This document shows, one piece after another, positions 56,651 to 64,000 of a stretch of DNA of 64,000 nt. Position numbers and translations under genes: made by a program. The notes beneath the pieces were generated by a model that saw only the letters and a program-made list of their open reading frames with translations, did not search any database and had not been told where the DNA came from. The first letter of the stretch is position 1, and every line of letters begins with the position of its first letter. Origin of the DNA: Rhodospirillaceae bacterium (lineage in GTDB: Bacteria > Pseudomonadota > Alphaproteobacteria > Rhodospirillales > Rhodospirillaceae); the NCBI GenBank assembly GCA_029245025.1, contig JAQWQC010000014.1:20779-84778 (forward strand), given 5' to 3'.

Positions 56651-57156
56651 TGGGTGATCTGGCAATACGGGGGTGCTAGTCCAAATTCATATGCCATCGA
56701 GCCAACAAAGATTTTTATTTGTCCGCCGGTGCAGAACCCAGAAGCACGATAGAAAATCGGTTGGGGAATGCGAATTTCCCATCCGTCGGGAATATCTAAT
56801 TTTACTTGTTTCAGGCTAGCAGCTCGATAAGGTGTTTCAATACCAAGATCGGTTGCGGCTAGTGACTGATTGTCTTTCTTACCATCAAGAGATGCTGGAA
56901 CAGAAAGTGTCAGATCGTGGTCAAGAACTAAGTCCTGGTTTGCGCCATATGCTGAGTAGGGCAAAGTATTAATTTGCCGAAACAACGTTTCTTTTTGATT
57001 TGAGAAACTAATGCGGTCAAAAAGCCCAGGAAAATTTGGTGCTATTACAGCAGCTGTCAAACCCATGATGAAGACCACCACGAGCACCTCGAGAAGGGTG
57101 AAGCCAGCTGTTTGAGCGGTCAGTTTACTGCGAGTCGGCGTCCAATAAACCCACAT
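56647..57156 (-). CDS. gspH: T2SS pseudopilin GspH
   Basis: About 169 residues. The stem G-FTLLEVLVVVFIMGLTAAVIAPNF is a typical prepilin signal with Glu5. The start is uncertain: the ATG ending at 57156 has AAGGG about 10 bases upstream and overlaps gspG by 32 bases; an ATG at 57162 is similar. The C-terminal beta-domain (GWEIRIPQPIFYRASGFCTGGQIKIF) fits the GspH head, with two cysteines that could pair. Confidence 0.85.
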   Translation of the reverse strand: MWVYWTPTRSKLTAQTAGFTLLEVLVVVFIMGLTAAVIAPNFPGLFDRISFSNQKETLFRQINTLPYSAYGANQDLVLDHDLTLSVPASLDGKKDNQSLAATDLGIETPYRAASLKQVKLDIPDGWEIRIPQPIFYRASGFCTGGQIKIFVGSMAYEFGLAPPYCQITQ

Positions 57157-57586
57157 CTGCATTAATCCCTTCGCCGTCGGCTTTGCCATCTGCGCCAAAA
57201 CTAAAAAGCACGACGCTGGTCGTATTTTTTGGTTTGTATTGGTAGGCATTACCCCATGGGTCTAGTGGCACACTTTCTGCCAGATAAGGGCCTTGCCATT
57301 TTCTTCGAGTTCGCTCGTCGGAAGGGGCGTTCATGAGTAGCATGAGCCCTTCTTCAGCTGTCGGATAGCGGCCAACGTCAAGCCTTAGCGTATCAAGGGC
57401 GCCTTTTAGCATACGGATCTGAGTGTCTGCAGCCGTCACTCTTGAACTATCTACTCGGCCAAGTAGCTGTGGACCGACCAGGCTAGCGACAAGTCCAATA
57501 ATGACGAGTACGACAAGCATCTCCAGCAAAGTAAACCCACTTGCAAGATTAGGGTCTCTATAGTCGTCGGTTTTATTCAGGCGCAT
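57125..57586 (-). CDS. gspG: T2SS major pseudopilin GspG
   Basis: Main subunit of the secretion pseudopilus. 153 residues. Leader ends ASG before FTLLEMLVVLVIIGLVASLV. The T2SG domain follows with DTLRLDVGRYPTAEEGL, WQGPYLAESVPLDPWGNAYQY and the calcium-binding C-terminal loop FGADGKADGEGINADVG. It overlaps gspH and follows gspF by 10 bases. Confidence 0.94.
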   Translation of the reverse strand: MRLNKTDDYRDPNLASGFTLLEMLVVLVIIGLVASLVGPQLLGRVDSSRVTAADTQIRMLKGALDTLRLDVGRYPTAEEGLMLLMNAPSDERTRRKWQGPYLAESVPLDPWGNAYQYKPKNTTSVVLFSFGADGKADGEGINADVGLLDADSQ

Positions 57587-57596
57587 AGCATACTTC

Positions 57597-58808
57597 CTAA
57601 AGGGAGACCTGATTAACGCTTGTGATGGCTAGCATAATGGCTGTTACGATGCCACCGATCACGATACCAATCAGTATGATCGCTGCCGGTTCAAGGATTA
57701 GAAGGAATCGCTTCATTCGTTGTCGCCCTGAATCTTCGTAAAGAGTGGCGAGAGACCTCAGCATGCTTGCCAGTTCACCAGATTCTTCACCAACCTGAAC
57801 TAAGCTGAGGGCGGTGTCTGAGAATGTCTCTTGCTCTCTCATTGCGATCGATAGTGACTTTCCTCCTCTGACTAATTTACTGACTTGCTCCATGCGTGTG
57901 TGGATTGATTTGATACCAATTGTTCCTCTTGCAAACTCCAACGCCTTAATTAGATCTACACCGTGCCGCAACATGGTACTAAGCATGGATGACCACTTTG
58001 CCAATTCGGCCTCCCTTAACCATGACCCGATCAGGGGGATGGACGACATTGCCTGCCGGGCCGCATCTTTAGTTGATGGTTGCTTAAATACCCAAATAAG
58101 GGTGAACACAGTCGTTGCCATAAAGATAAAAACGAATGTGCTATTCCCGCTTAGAAACATCCCGGTTGAAAGTACTACTTCTGAAATAAAGGGCAGTGGC
58201 TCTTTAGACGATGCGAGCATCGCAGAGAATCTTGGAACGACGACTAAAAAAATAAACAGAACGGCACTTAATCCGGCAGAGACTAAAATGGCAGGATAGG
58301 TAAGAGCATTCTTGATGTCTTGCTGTACCCGGTATTCATATTCCATTTGCTTGGCTGTGTCGGTCAAGGCAGGTCCAAGCTCACCGATCGATTCTCCGGC
58401 CGCGCTGAGTTGGAATGCATACGGAGGAAGGGCAGGGAGGGTGGTTGCAAATGCAGATGAGAATGCAGCGCCTGAGCGCAATGACCTCGACATTTCGTCA
58501 AAAGCTTTGGAGAGGGCAGTATGTAGACCTTGTGATTTCAAGGTCTCAACCGCGGCGATAAGGGGGACTCCGGCGTTGAGTAGAAGAGCCAGTTGTTTCA
58601 CCGTAAGGATGTAGTCTTGAGCCGATGGTGGCCGTTGAAAATTAAATATTTGGCTAGTTATGCGCTCTGGTTTTAGTGCGTCAATGGAAACGGGCGTGAG
58701 GCCCTTGGCTGCTAGCAACCGAACAGCGTCTCGCTCGGACTCTGCTGTGATCTGGCCGATGAGAGGCTTGCCCGCGTGGTCTATTGCCTCATAGTCAAAC
58801 GCCGACAT
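57597..58808 (-). CDS. gspF: T2SS inner-membrane platform protein GspF
   Basis: 403 residues with an N-terminal cytoplasmic segment (FDYEAIDHAGKPLIGQITAESERDAV) and two T2SSF domains (about 70-190 and 273-395) around three membrane helices. GVPLIAAVETLKSQG and HGVDLIKALEFARGTIG are the paired domain signatures, and ESGELASMLRSLATLYEDS is conserved. First gene of the operon on the minus strand; gspE, which usually precedes gspF, is absent. Confidence 0.94.
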   Translation of the reverse strand: MSAFDYEAIDHAGKPLIGQITAESERDAVRLLAAKGLTPVSIDALKPERITSQIFNFQRPPSAQDYILTVKQLALLLNAGVPLIAAVETLKSQGLHTALSKAFDEMSRSLRSGAAFSSAFATTLPALPPYAFQLSAAGESIGELGPALTDTAKQMEYEYRVQQDIKNALTYPAILVSAGLSAVLFIFLVVVPRFSAMLASSKEPLPFISEVVLSTGMFLSGNSTFVFIFMATTVFTLIWVFKQPSTKDAARQAMSSIPLIGSWLREAELAKWSSMLSTMLRHGVDLIKALEFARGTIGIKSIHTRMEQVSKLVRGGKSLSIAMREQETFSDTALSLVQVGEESGELASMLRSLATLYEDSGRQRMKRFLLILEPAAIILIGIVIGGIVTAIMLAITSVNQVSL

Positions 58809-58926
58809 GTCTCGTCTCCTGACAGGCTTAGCTGTTGTTTTAACCTAATTCGGATGGAAAGCGGAAGTTAAGCGAATGTCATGTAAAAAAGGATCCGGGA
58901 GTGGCCAACCTGCCTGTCGGACTTAA

Positions 58927-58939
58927 CCTTAAATTAAGG
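58927..58939. promoter_or_regulatory. Palindrome upstream of gspF
   Basis: CCTTAAATTAAGG, perfect apart from its central base, lies about 120 bases before the gspF start. It may be an operator or part of the T2SS operon promoter; function unproven. Confidence 0.3.
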
Positions 58940-58977
58940 ATAGATAAATAGCTGGAGACAGCATGGCGCAGACAAAA

Positions 58978-59005
58978 AAAGGGGAGGGTAAAAACCCTCC
59001 CCTTT
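58978..59005 (-). terminator. Strong intrinsic terminator of the surface-protein gene
   Basis: AAAGGGGAGGG and CCCTCCCCTTT arms of 11 bases flank a loop of 6 bases. On the minus strand a TTTTTTT run follows. It separates the highly structured surface-protein transcript from the downstream gspF operon and could work on both strands. Confidence 0.88.
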
Positions 59006-59042
59006 CGTACAGCTTCGAAAGAAGCTGAAATTTTCAACCAGC

Positions 59043-60512
59043 TTACGGGTTGTTTGCAGCGCCAGCGTTACGGAAGCCTGAAAGATCAACCAGCGACTCA
59101 GTTGCTGTATTGAACATCAGGTGCTGGACGTAACCAGTGAACGCGCCACTGACTGCCAATCCATACTGCCCACCGTCTGGTGTAATAGTAGCACCAGATT
59201 CAATTGTCGGAATATCAACCTGCAAGGTTGCTCCCGGTGCAATTGTGGAGGAGGTGTATGTACCCAGTACTACCCCGGTTGCATCGTTAGTAACGACGAT
59301 GGTTGCTGTACCAGAAACGGTGCCGTTGTTCACGATACGGACCAACGAGTTAAACGTTGTTCCTGCTCCTGTGGAGGATTGTGCTGTATTGATCGCAGCG
59401 GACATCCCGCCTCGGCTCAATGAAGCCAATGAACCAGAGGTGCCGCCAAGAGCGGCAAGGTTCTTCGCATCACCAACACTGTAGGCAGCTGTCAACGTAC
59501 CGGCCGGCCACGCTGAGATGGCATCCGAACCGTCGAAGTTAACAACAATGTCGTATGATCCAAGCGGACTTGATCCGGTCACGCCGACATCAAAGGATGC
59601 CGTGTTGCCAGCTGTCGTGGTCGGTACGAAAGTCTGGTTCGTACTAACAGCGCCAGCGCCAGGCGTCAGAACCAAGGTCGAAGTGGCCACGTCAGTTAAC
59701 ACACCATGCTCAACAGTCAGTTCAAGAGCTGACACAAGGTTGGTGAAGCTAGCTGTAGGTGCGGCGACAGTACCACCGACTGGATCACTCAAGTTAGTGC
59801 TGAGAACGCCCTGACCACCGGACAGTGTAACTGCACCGAGGTTAAGAGTTACCGCAGCACCAGTCAAAGTCGAGAACGCTGGTGTGGCAGTGTTGAGGAT
59901 CGAAGCTGCGACCCCTGTCCGGTGACTTGCTGCCAATGAGTTGACAGAAGTAATCACATTTGCGCTCGTGATCGTTTCGAACGTTCCTGCAGAACCATCA
60001 CCAAGCACTGAACCGCTAAGAGCAATGCTCGAGCCTACTGTGGCAAGACCATTGGCTTCATCGAAGATAATGCCTGAAATTTGCAGAACATCGATACCAG
60101 CAGCACTGTTACTACTAATGTCCAAGCAATCCTGAACCAGGATGCGATCAGTCAGGGTTTGCACAGTACATCCGGTGAATGTTGTGGCGGCCTGAAGTGT
60201 CGTGCCGGATTCAGAATAAATTCCGACAGCACCACCTGATGTCACGAAATCTGAGTTTGAACTACGAAGTTCAAGAGTGAATTTCGAGGTCAACGAATTG
60301 GTCAGATCAATGTTCCAAGCAGCCGGTCCGAGTGACTGAGCTTCCGGCGTATTACCACCGAAGACCTGTGCCGATAAGGACAATGCTGTAAGAGATGTGG
60401 CAGCCTGTTGGGCTGTGCTACTGGCGGCAGTGACGCTACCAGCAATAGCAGTTGACGATAGGGCAGTTGTTGCCAACAGCGCACTACCGATTTGAAGAGT
60501 TTGTCGTTTCAT
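59043..60512 (-). CDS. Secreted Ser/Thr/Ala/Gly-rich surface protein, possible S-layer or T2SS substrate
   Basis: A 489-residue exported protein. Signal peptide MKRQTLQIGSALLATTALSS ends A-I-A, with cleavage after residue 24. The mature part is very rich in Ser, Thr, Ala, Gly and Val, with only about three Lys and two Cys, and looks wholly beta-stranded. Near the C-terminus a motif GYVQHLMFNTATESLVDLSGF precedes a short tail. There is no RTX or autotransporter domain, so export beyond the periplasm would need another route such as the adjacent T2SS. A good ribosome site (AAGGGGA), a candidate promoter with a leader of about 90 bases and a strong terminator suggest a monocistronic, abundant product. 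Function inferred from composition and context. Confidence 0.8.
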   Translation of the reverse strand: MKRQTLQIGSALLATTALSSTAIAGSVTAASSTAQQAATSLTALSLSAQVFGGNTPEAQSLGPAAWNIDLTNSLTSKFTLELRSSNSDFVTSGGAVGIYSESGTTLQAATTFTGCTVQTLTDRILVQDCLDISSNSAAGIDVLQISGIIFDEANGLATVGSSIALSGSVLGDGSAGTFETITSANVITSVNSLAASHRTGVAASILNTATPAFSTLTGAAVTLNLGAVTLSGGQGVLSTNLSDPVGGTVAAPTASFTNLVSALELTVEHGVLTDVATSTLVLTPGAGAVSTNQTFVPTTTAGNTASFDVGVTGSSPLGSYDIVVNFDGSDAISAWPAGTLTAAYSVGDAKNLAALGGTSGSLASLSRGGMSAAINTAQSSTGAGTTFNSLVRIVNNGTVSGTATIVVTNDATGVVLGTYTSSTIAPGATLQVDIPTIESGATITPDGGQYGLAVSGAFTGYVQHLMFNTATESLVDLSGFRNAGAANNP

Positions 60513-60602
60513 AACTAAAGGATCCCCTTAAGTTTCCAGATATCTGATTTAAAACAAGTTTACGCGCATGCATACGCGTGGTGCGCCCGTCAGCGCAGAT
60601 GC

Positions 60603-60631
60603 ATATCACCGTTTCGCGGGGTCAAAGTCAA
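60603..60631 (-). promoter_or_regulatory. Candidate sigma-70 promoter of the surface-protein gene
   Basis: On the minus strand TTGACT, a 17-base spacer and TGATAT lie about 90 bases before the start codon. The -35 element matches well, the -10 poorly. The long leader between it and the AAGGGGATCC ribosome site may stabilise the message. Confidence 0.4.
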
Positions 60632-60772
60632 GCGGTAAGGTTTTCCATGTGTGTTTTTTTTGCAACACATCTCCCCACACCAAACCATGCGGAAATGATT
60701 AGAGTGCTGTCCTAAAAGCGGCCTGTGCGGGGTGTAGGTTTGGGCAAACGGCCTCTTACCCTAAAAATCGGC

Positions 60773-62470
60773 CTAAAAGTCACGAGAAGCTATTTGACCC
60801 ATAACCTTATCCCAGCCGTCACTCGCGCTTTTCCTGGCTAAACGGGTGTTTTTGTACCACGGGCTGCTCGCTCCTTCTTTGAACCAATACCAGATACGGG
60901 CCCGTCCGTTCGGCACCAGTACCTGCGTCGAGAGACCGGCGGCACCCGCCAAATGGGCTGTGGTATTGCTGCAGGTAATGACCTGATCAAGGGCAGCAAG
61001 CAGCGATAAGGTTTCATCAAGATCTCCATTCAGATCGACCATATCGATCGAAGCGATCTTCTCTTTGAAGTTGTCTGGTAAGGCGGCGATATCTTGCGCA
61101 GATTGGCCATACTGTACATTTACGAACGTGACTCCAGGCGCGGACAGGAGCGGGGCCCACTCTGGGAGAGGTACTGTCTTTGTGTCGCCAATAAGAGGGT
61201 TGGAGCTGGCCCATGAGATGCCGACAAATTTTTGGTCTGCCCCATATTGGTCCTCTAGGTGTGCCCTAAGGGCGGCGCGCAGATCAGGGTTCCAAGCCAA
61301 GTAGGGTTGGCTCTCTGGAAAGGCTGAAATGGTTGGGCGAAATACTAGCCCTAAATCCACAAGAGAGAGCTGCAGATCTAAGTCAGTCAGATCTGCGTCG
61401 CCGTCCAGCTGGTCAGTGACATGCACATTTGAAATGTTAGAAAAAGAGCGAGTGAACACGGTTTTCAGTTTGCTTGAGCACAATAAGGTGCAGCTTTTCA
61501 CTGTTGACGCTAAATTTGGCAAGAAGCTCGCGAACAGAACCTCCTCTCCCAACGCCTGTTCACCCAACACTAAGACGTCCTTTGTGGCGAGGTCTTCGCC
61601 CTGCCACTGTGGTAGGTTGTTTTCAAAGATGCCATAAAATGGAGCGTCAGATTTAGCGCGGGCATTGTAGTCACTCCAACCCTCTTCTAGACGCCCTAAA
61701 GTCAAGAGGGTCAAGCCGCGATTAACCCGTGCATTTATATTGTCCGCCTCAATCTCTAGTGCGCGGCCATAAAAACCTAGTGCTTCGTCGTGACAATCCG
61801 TGCACGTGAGGTAGTTGCCCAAGTTTGTAAACGCCTGGGCCCAATTTGGTTTTATGTTGATAGCCGTTTTGATGTGCGTGATTGCGTCGTCGTATTGGCC
61901 TCTGTCGGCATGCACACTGGCGATGGCGAAGTGGGCGTCATGGTCATTTGTATTGAGGGTGAGGGCGGTCTGGAACGCATTCGCGGCATCATCAAGATGG
62001 CCGAGTTTCTGATAGCATTTGCCGATGTTGTAATGAGCTTTGTCATGGTTTGGATTATACTGCACCAGGGTCTTGAGGTGCTGTAACGCTTGTTTTGGCT
62101 GGTCACTTTCTTGCAATAGAACACTGAGATTAAGGAGAGCATCCTGAAATTTAGGATCACGGTTGAGGGCAGCTTCATAGGCTATTTGGGCTTCAACCGT
62201 GCGATCTGCCTCGCGAAGGGCGTTACCTTTATTAAAAGGGATGACAGCGAGGGTTGGGGCCGCGGTAATGGCTTTGTCGAAGAGGATGAGCGCCTGGTCC
62301 AGGTCGCCCTTTTGTGCCGTGATAACCCCGAGGAGATTGAGGGCGTCGGGCTGGTTTGGGTCTTGCTCAAGGGCCCGACGATAAAGCCGTTTGGCTTCTG
62401 TCAAATGGCCAGCCTGATGTTGGCTGACAGCTGCCTCTAAGATTTTCTGAAGAGTCATCTTCGGCATCAC
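60773..62470 (-). CDS. TPR protein with GT9-like glycosyltransferase domain
   Basis: A 565-residue protein. About eight tetratricopeptide repeats fill residues 1-285 (AKRLYRRALEQDPNQ, ALILFDKAITAAPTL, AANAFQTALTLNTND, AITHIKTAINIKPNW). The C-terminal GT-B-like domain has VLVLGEQALGEEVLFASFL, FVGISWASS, FVNVQYGQS, DQVITCSNTTAHLAGAAG and IWYWFKEGASSPWY, matching the TPR gene in the T2SS operon. Its ATG overlaps the stop of the upstream TPR gene by 4 bases. One repeat shares an exact 119-base segment with that upstream gene. Likely a protein glycosyltransferase; target unproven. Confidence 0.84.
   Translation of the reverse strand: MMPKMTLQKILEAAVSQHQAGHLTEAKRLYRRALEQDPNQPDALNLLGVITAQKGDLDQALILFDKAITAAPTLAVIPFNKGNALREADRTVEAQIAYEAALNRDPKFQDALLNLSVLLQESDQPKQALQHLKTLVQYNPNHDKAHYNIGKCYQKLGHLDDAANAFQTALTLNTNDHDAHFAIASVHADRGQYDDAITHIKTAINIKPNWAQAFTNLGNYLTCTDCHDEALGFYGRALEIEADNINARVNRGLTLLTLGRLEEGWSDYNARAKSDAPFYGIFENNLPQWQGEDLATKDVLVLGEQALGEEVLFASFLPNLASTVKSCTLLCSSKLKTVFTRSFSNISNVHVTDQLDGDADLTDLDLQLSLVDLGLVFRPTISAFPESQPYLAWNPDLRAALRAHLEDQYGADQKFVGISWASSNPLIGDTKTVPLPEWAPLLSAPGVTFVNVQYGQSAQDIAALPDNFKEKIASIDMVDLNGDLDETLSLLAALDQVITCSNTTAHLAGAAGLSTQVLVPNGRARIWYWFKEGASSPWYKNTRLARKSASDGWDKVMGQIASRDF
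61831..61949. repeat. Exact repeat in TPR coding sequence, copy 1
   Basis: 119 bases identical to 63882-64000 (offset 2051), in the same reading frame of two adjacent TPR genes. It encodes one TPR unit and its flank (HFAIASVHADRGQYDD and following). Identity at every base, including third codon positions, points to recent duplication or gene conversion. Confidence 0.95.
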
Positions 62471-64000
62471 GGCAGGGGGCGTGGCGCGAGTGGTTCAGAC
62501 AGCCATGTTGAAAACGCGTCTGAAACGTCTTCCACAACCCCTGGCCACCAGGGTTGGTCTGGCGAAGGCGTCGACTGCTGACGAAACAAACGCACCGATG
62601 AATACCAAGGGCTGTCCGATCGGTCCATAAACCAAAACCAGAGTGGCCCGGTGCCTTGCTGTGGCAGCATAACCCATGTTGGAACCCCTAGGGAGCCGGC
62701 TACGTGTGCTGCGGAGCTTGAGATTGTAATGACGAGGTCCAGCGCTGCCACTTGAGCAAAAAAATGTTCCAGGTCGGTTAACTGGTCAACTTCTGGGTCT
62801 GTGTAAATGTCAATGCCAGTGTCTTTTGAAAACTCAGCTAGCAGGTCATTCACCGCGCCATACTGCAAGCTGACAAGGTACATGTCTCTTGAATTGAGTA
62901 GTGGTTTTAGTGCTTCAAGTTCAAGTGTCTTGTATTTACCAATTTTTGGATTTCCACTCATCCAAGATAGCCCGACAATTCTTCTGCCCTTGGCTCGTTC
63001 AAGATACTTTTCTCGATAGTGCTGAGTCAGTTCAGGATCTGCTGCCAGGTGCGAGTGTTTTTGTGTATCAAAATGATCAAAACTCTTGCGCACATAGCGC
63101 CCCATGTTGAAGGCCGGAATCTGATAATCCGCACGTTCAAGTGCACTGCTTACTGCATTACGATCATATCCTGATATGACCTCGATATTGGGATATGCTC
63201 TGCGCAAGATTGGGGCTAGGCGCCTTGAGCATTCGACGATGCAGTTCGGCGCCAGCGCAGCGATATCTTTGATAATTGTCGACTGTAGAATGTGTTCTCC
63301 GAGGCCATCCGTGAAACGAACAAGTAATATTTTGGAAGATAGGTCTTCACCACGCCAGAAATCTGTTTGTGTTCCGCTAGAGCAGATAAGCGCGTCATCA
63401 GAGAGTCGCGCGTCAAGATAGGGCCATCCTTCATCGAGTTGGCTTAGCATGAGGTTAAGGTGGCCGAGGCCAATCGAAGCTCTTGTGTAGTTTGGATCAA
63501 GTGCTAATGCAGCTTCATAGTAAGGTTTTGCCAGTGCATGGCAGCCCATGTCTTGAAGCATGACTCCTATGTTGCTCAAGGCTGCCGGTGTTTTCTCCAG
63601 GGCGTATGAAAACTCCAACAATTGAATAGCTTCGGCTGGCCCTAGAATGTCGTTAGCGATCCCTGCAAACCAAACAAAATCTTCAGCTGTCGTACCATCG
63701 TTTTGAGTAGCCAAAGACAGTGTGCTTCCGGCCCTTGTGTCATCTCCTGCCGCCAGGTGTGCAATGCCTAATACGATCTTAAAGGTGCCCTGCTTTGGGT
63801 CTTTTTCAACTGCTATTTCGCATGCTGAAACTGCAGCCTCAAACTGACTGGCGCGCAGCAAAGTCAATCCCATGACGTTGTACGCCTGGGCCCAATTTGG
63901 TTTTATGTTGATAGCCGTTTTGATGTGCGTGATTGCGTCGTCGTATTGGCCTCTGTCGGCATGCACACTGGCGATGGCGAAGTGGGCGTCATGGTCATTT
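62467..64000 (-). CDS. TPR protein with GT9-like glycosyltransferase domain (5' end outside the window)
   Basis: The C-terminal 510 or so residues of a TPR-glycosyltransferase whose start lies beyond the right edge; the frame is open to the last base. Several TPR units (AITHIKTAINIKPNW, AVSACEIAVEKDPKQ, AKPYYEAALALDPNY) precede a GT-B-like domain: ILLVRFTDGLGEHILQSTII, IVGLSWMSGN, LVSLQYGA, DLVITISSSAAHVAGSLG and LWFWFMDRSDSPWY. It is first in a coupled pair with the gene at 60773, overlapping it by 4 bases. A methionine codon at 63964-63966 is internal and not the real start. Confidence 0.82.
   Translation of the reverse strand, partial: NDHDAHFAIASVHADRGQYDDAITHIKTAINIKPNWAQAYNVMGLTLLRASQFEAAVSACEIAVEKDPKQGTFKIVLGIAHLAAGDDTRAGSTLSLATQNDGTTAEDFVWFAGIANDILGPAEAIQLLEFSYALEKTPAALSNIGVMLQDMGCHALAKPYYEAALALDPNYTRASIGLGHLNLMLSQLDEGWPYLDARLSDDALICSSGTQTDFWRGEDLSSKILLVRFTDGLGEHILQSTIIKDIAALAPNCIVECSRRLAPILRRAYPNIEVISGYDRNAVSSALERADYQIPAFNMGRYVRKSFDHFDTQKHSHLAADPELTQHYREKYLERAKGRRIVGLSWMSGNPKIGKYKTLELEALKPLLNSRDMYLVSLQYGAVNDLLAEFSKDTGIDIYTDPEVDQLTDLEHFFAQVAALDLVITISSSAAHVAGSLGVPTWVMLPQQGTGPLWFWFMDRSDSPWYSSVRLFRQQSTPSPDQPWWPGVVEDVSDAFSTWLSEPLAPRPLP
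63882..64000. repeat. Exact repeat in TPR coding sequence, copy 2 (reaches the window end)
   Basis: Identical to 61831-61949 over all 119 bases visible. The repeat runs to the last base of the window, so its true length is unknown. The base before it differs between copies. Confidence 0.95.

Noticed and set aside
57814..58299. 161-residue open frame antisense to gspF
   Set aside because: Fully inside gspF, with no recognisable domain; explained by codon bias of the real gene.
48237..58808. Type IV pilus instead of T2SS
   Set aside because: GspG has the calcium-binding C-terminal loop, and GspK, GspC and GspD are secretion types; no pilT, pilQ or pilA is present.
61831..64000. CRISPR or satellite repeat
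   Set aside because: There are only two copies, 2 kb apart, in frame inside TPR coding sequence, with no spacer pattern.

Overview
The window looks like the chromosome of a free-living alphaproteobacterium, probably of a Rhodospirillales-like lineage, with roughly balanced GC. The evidence is gene order and family membership: rnhB-ccrM, ftsE-ftsX-ydcF-plsC, argH-lptM-lysA-TIGR02302, cobO-etfB-etfA-hbd and argD-argF-hslO are familiar alphaproteobacterial neighbourhoods, and a SAM-II riboswitch precedes metZ. I saw no rRNA, tRNA, CRISPR array, insertion sequence or phage gene.

Layout. 1-2.3 kb: the start of a family 2 glycosyltransferase, RNase HII and the cell-cycle methylase CcrM with GANTC sites and a CtrA-like box upstream. 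2.5-9 kb: two divergent MFS transporters, a 730-base stretch without a gene, a DUF1775 periplasmic protein with a methyltransferase, and a class II aldolase-like protein. 9-20.6 kb, mostly minus strand: class II (B12-dependent) ribonucleotide reductase, plsC, ydcF, ftsX and ftsE, a decayed zinc-ribbon/DUF3426 gene, a large TIGR02302 membrane protein, lysA, a 45-residue lipoprotein and argH. 22-28.4 kb: a TlpA thioredoxin, a PAP2 phosphatase with an ArnT-like glycosyltransferase, hbd, etfA, etfB and the cobalamin adenosyltransferase that makes the cofactor NrdJ needs. 28.5-35.6 kb, plus strand: an LptG-like permease, a second glycosyltransferase/PAP2 pair, a gene-poor gap, then two tandem alpha/beta hydrolases with a non-canonical nucleophile elbow, a type III polyketide synthase and an isoprenylcysteine-methyltransferase-like enzyme. 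The last four could make a methylated phenolic lipid. 35.6-44.5 kb: recX, an ABC-2 permease, argD-argF-hslO, trkH, folE, apaG and metZ with its riboswitch.

44.5-64 kb is the accessory-looking part. A type II secretion (T2SS) operon runs on the minus strand in the order gspF-G-H-I-J, a TPR-glycosyltransferase gene, then K-L-M-C-D and a Sel1-repeat lipoprotein. Its ATPase (gspE) and prepilin peptidase (gspO) are not in the window. Upstream lie a secreted Ser/Thr/Ala/Gly-rich surface protein with its own promoter and terminator, and two more TPR-glycosyltransferase genes that share an exact repeat of at least 119 bases. I infer a surface or S-layer-type glycoprotein that is exported by this T2SS and modified by the TPR-glycosyltransferases. 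That is the best candidate here for an undescribed system.
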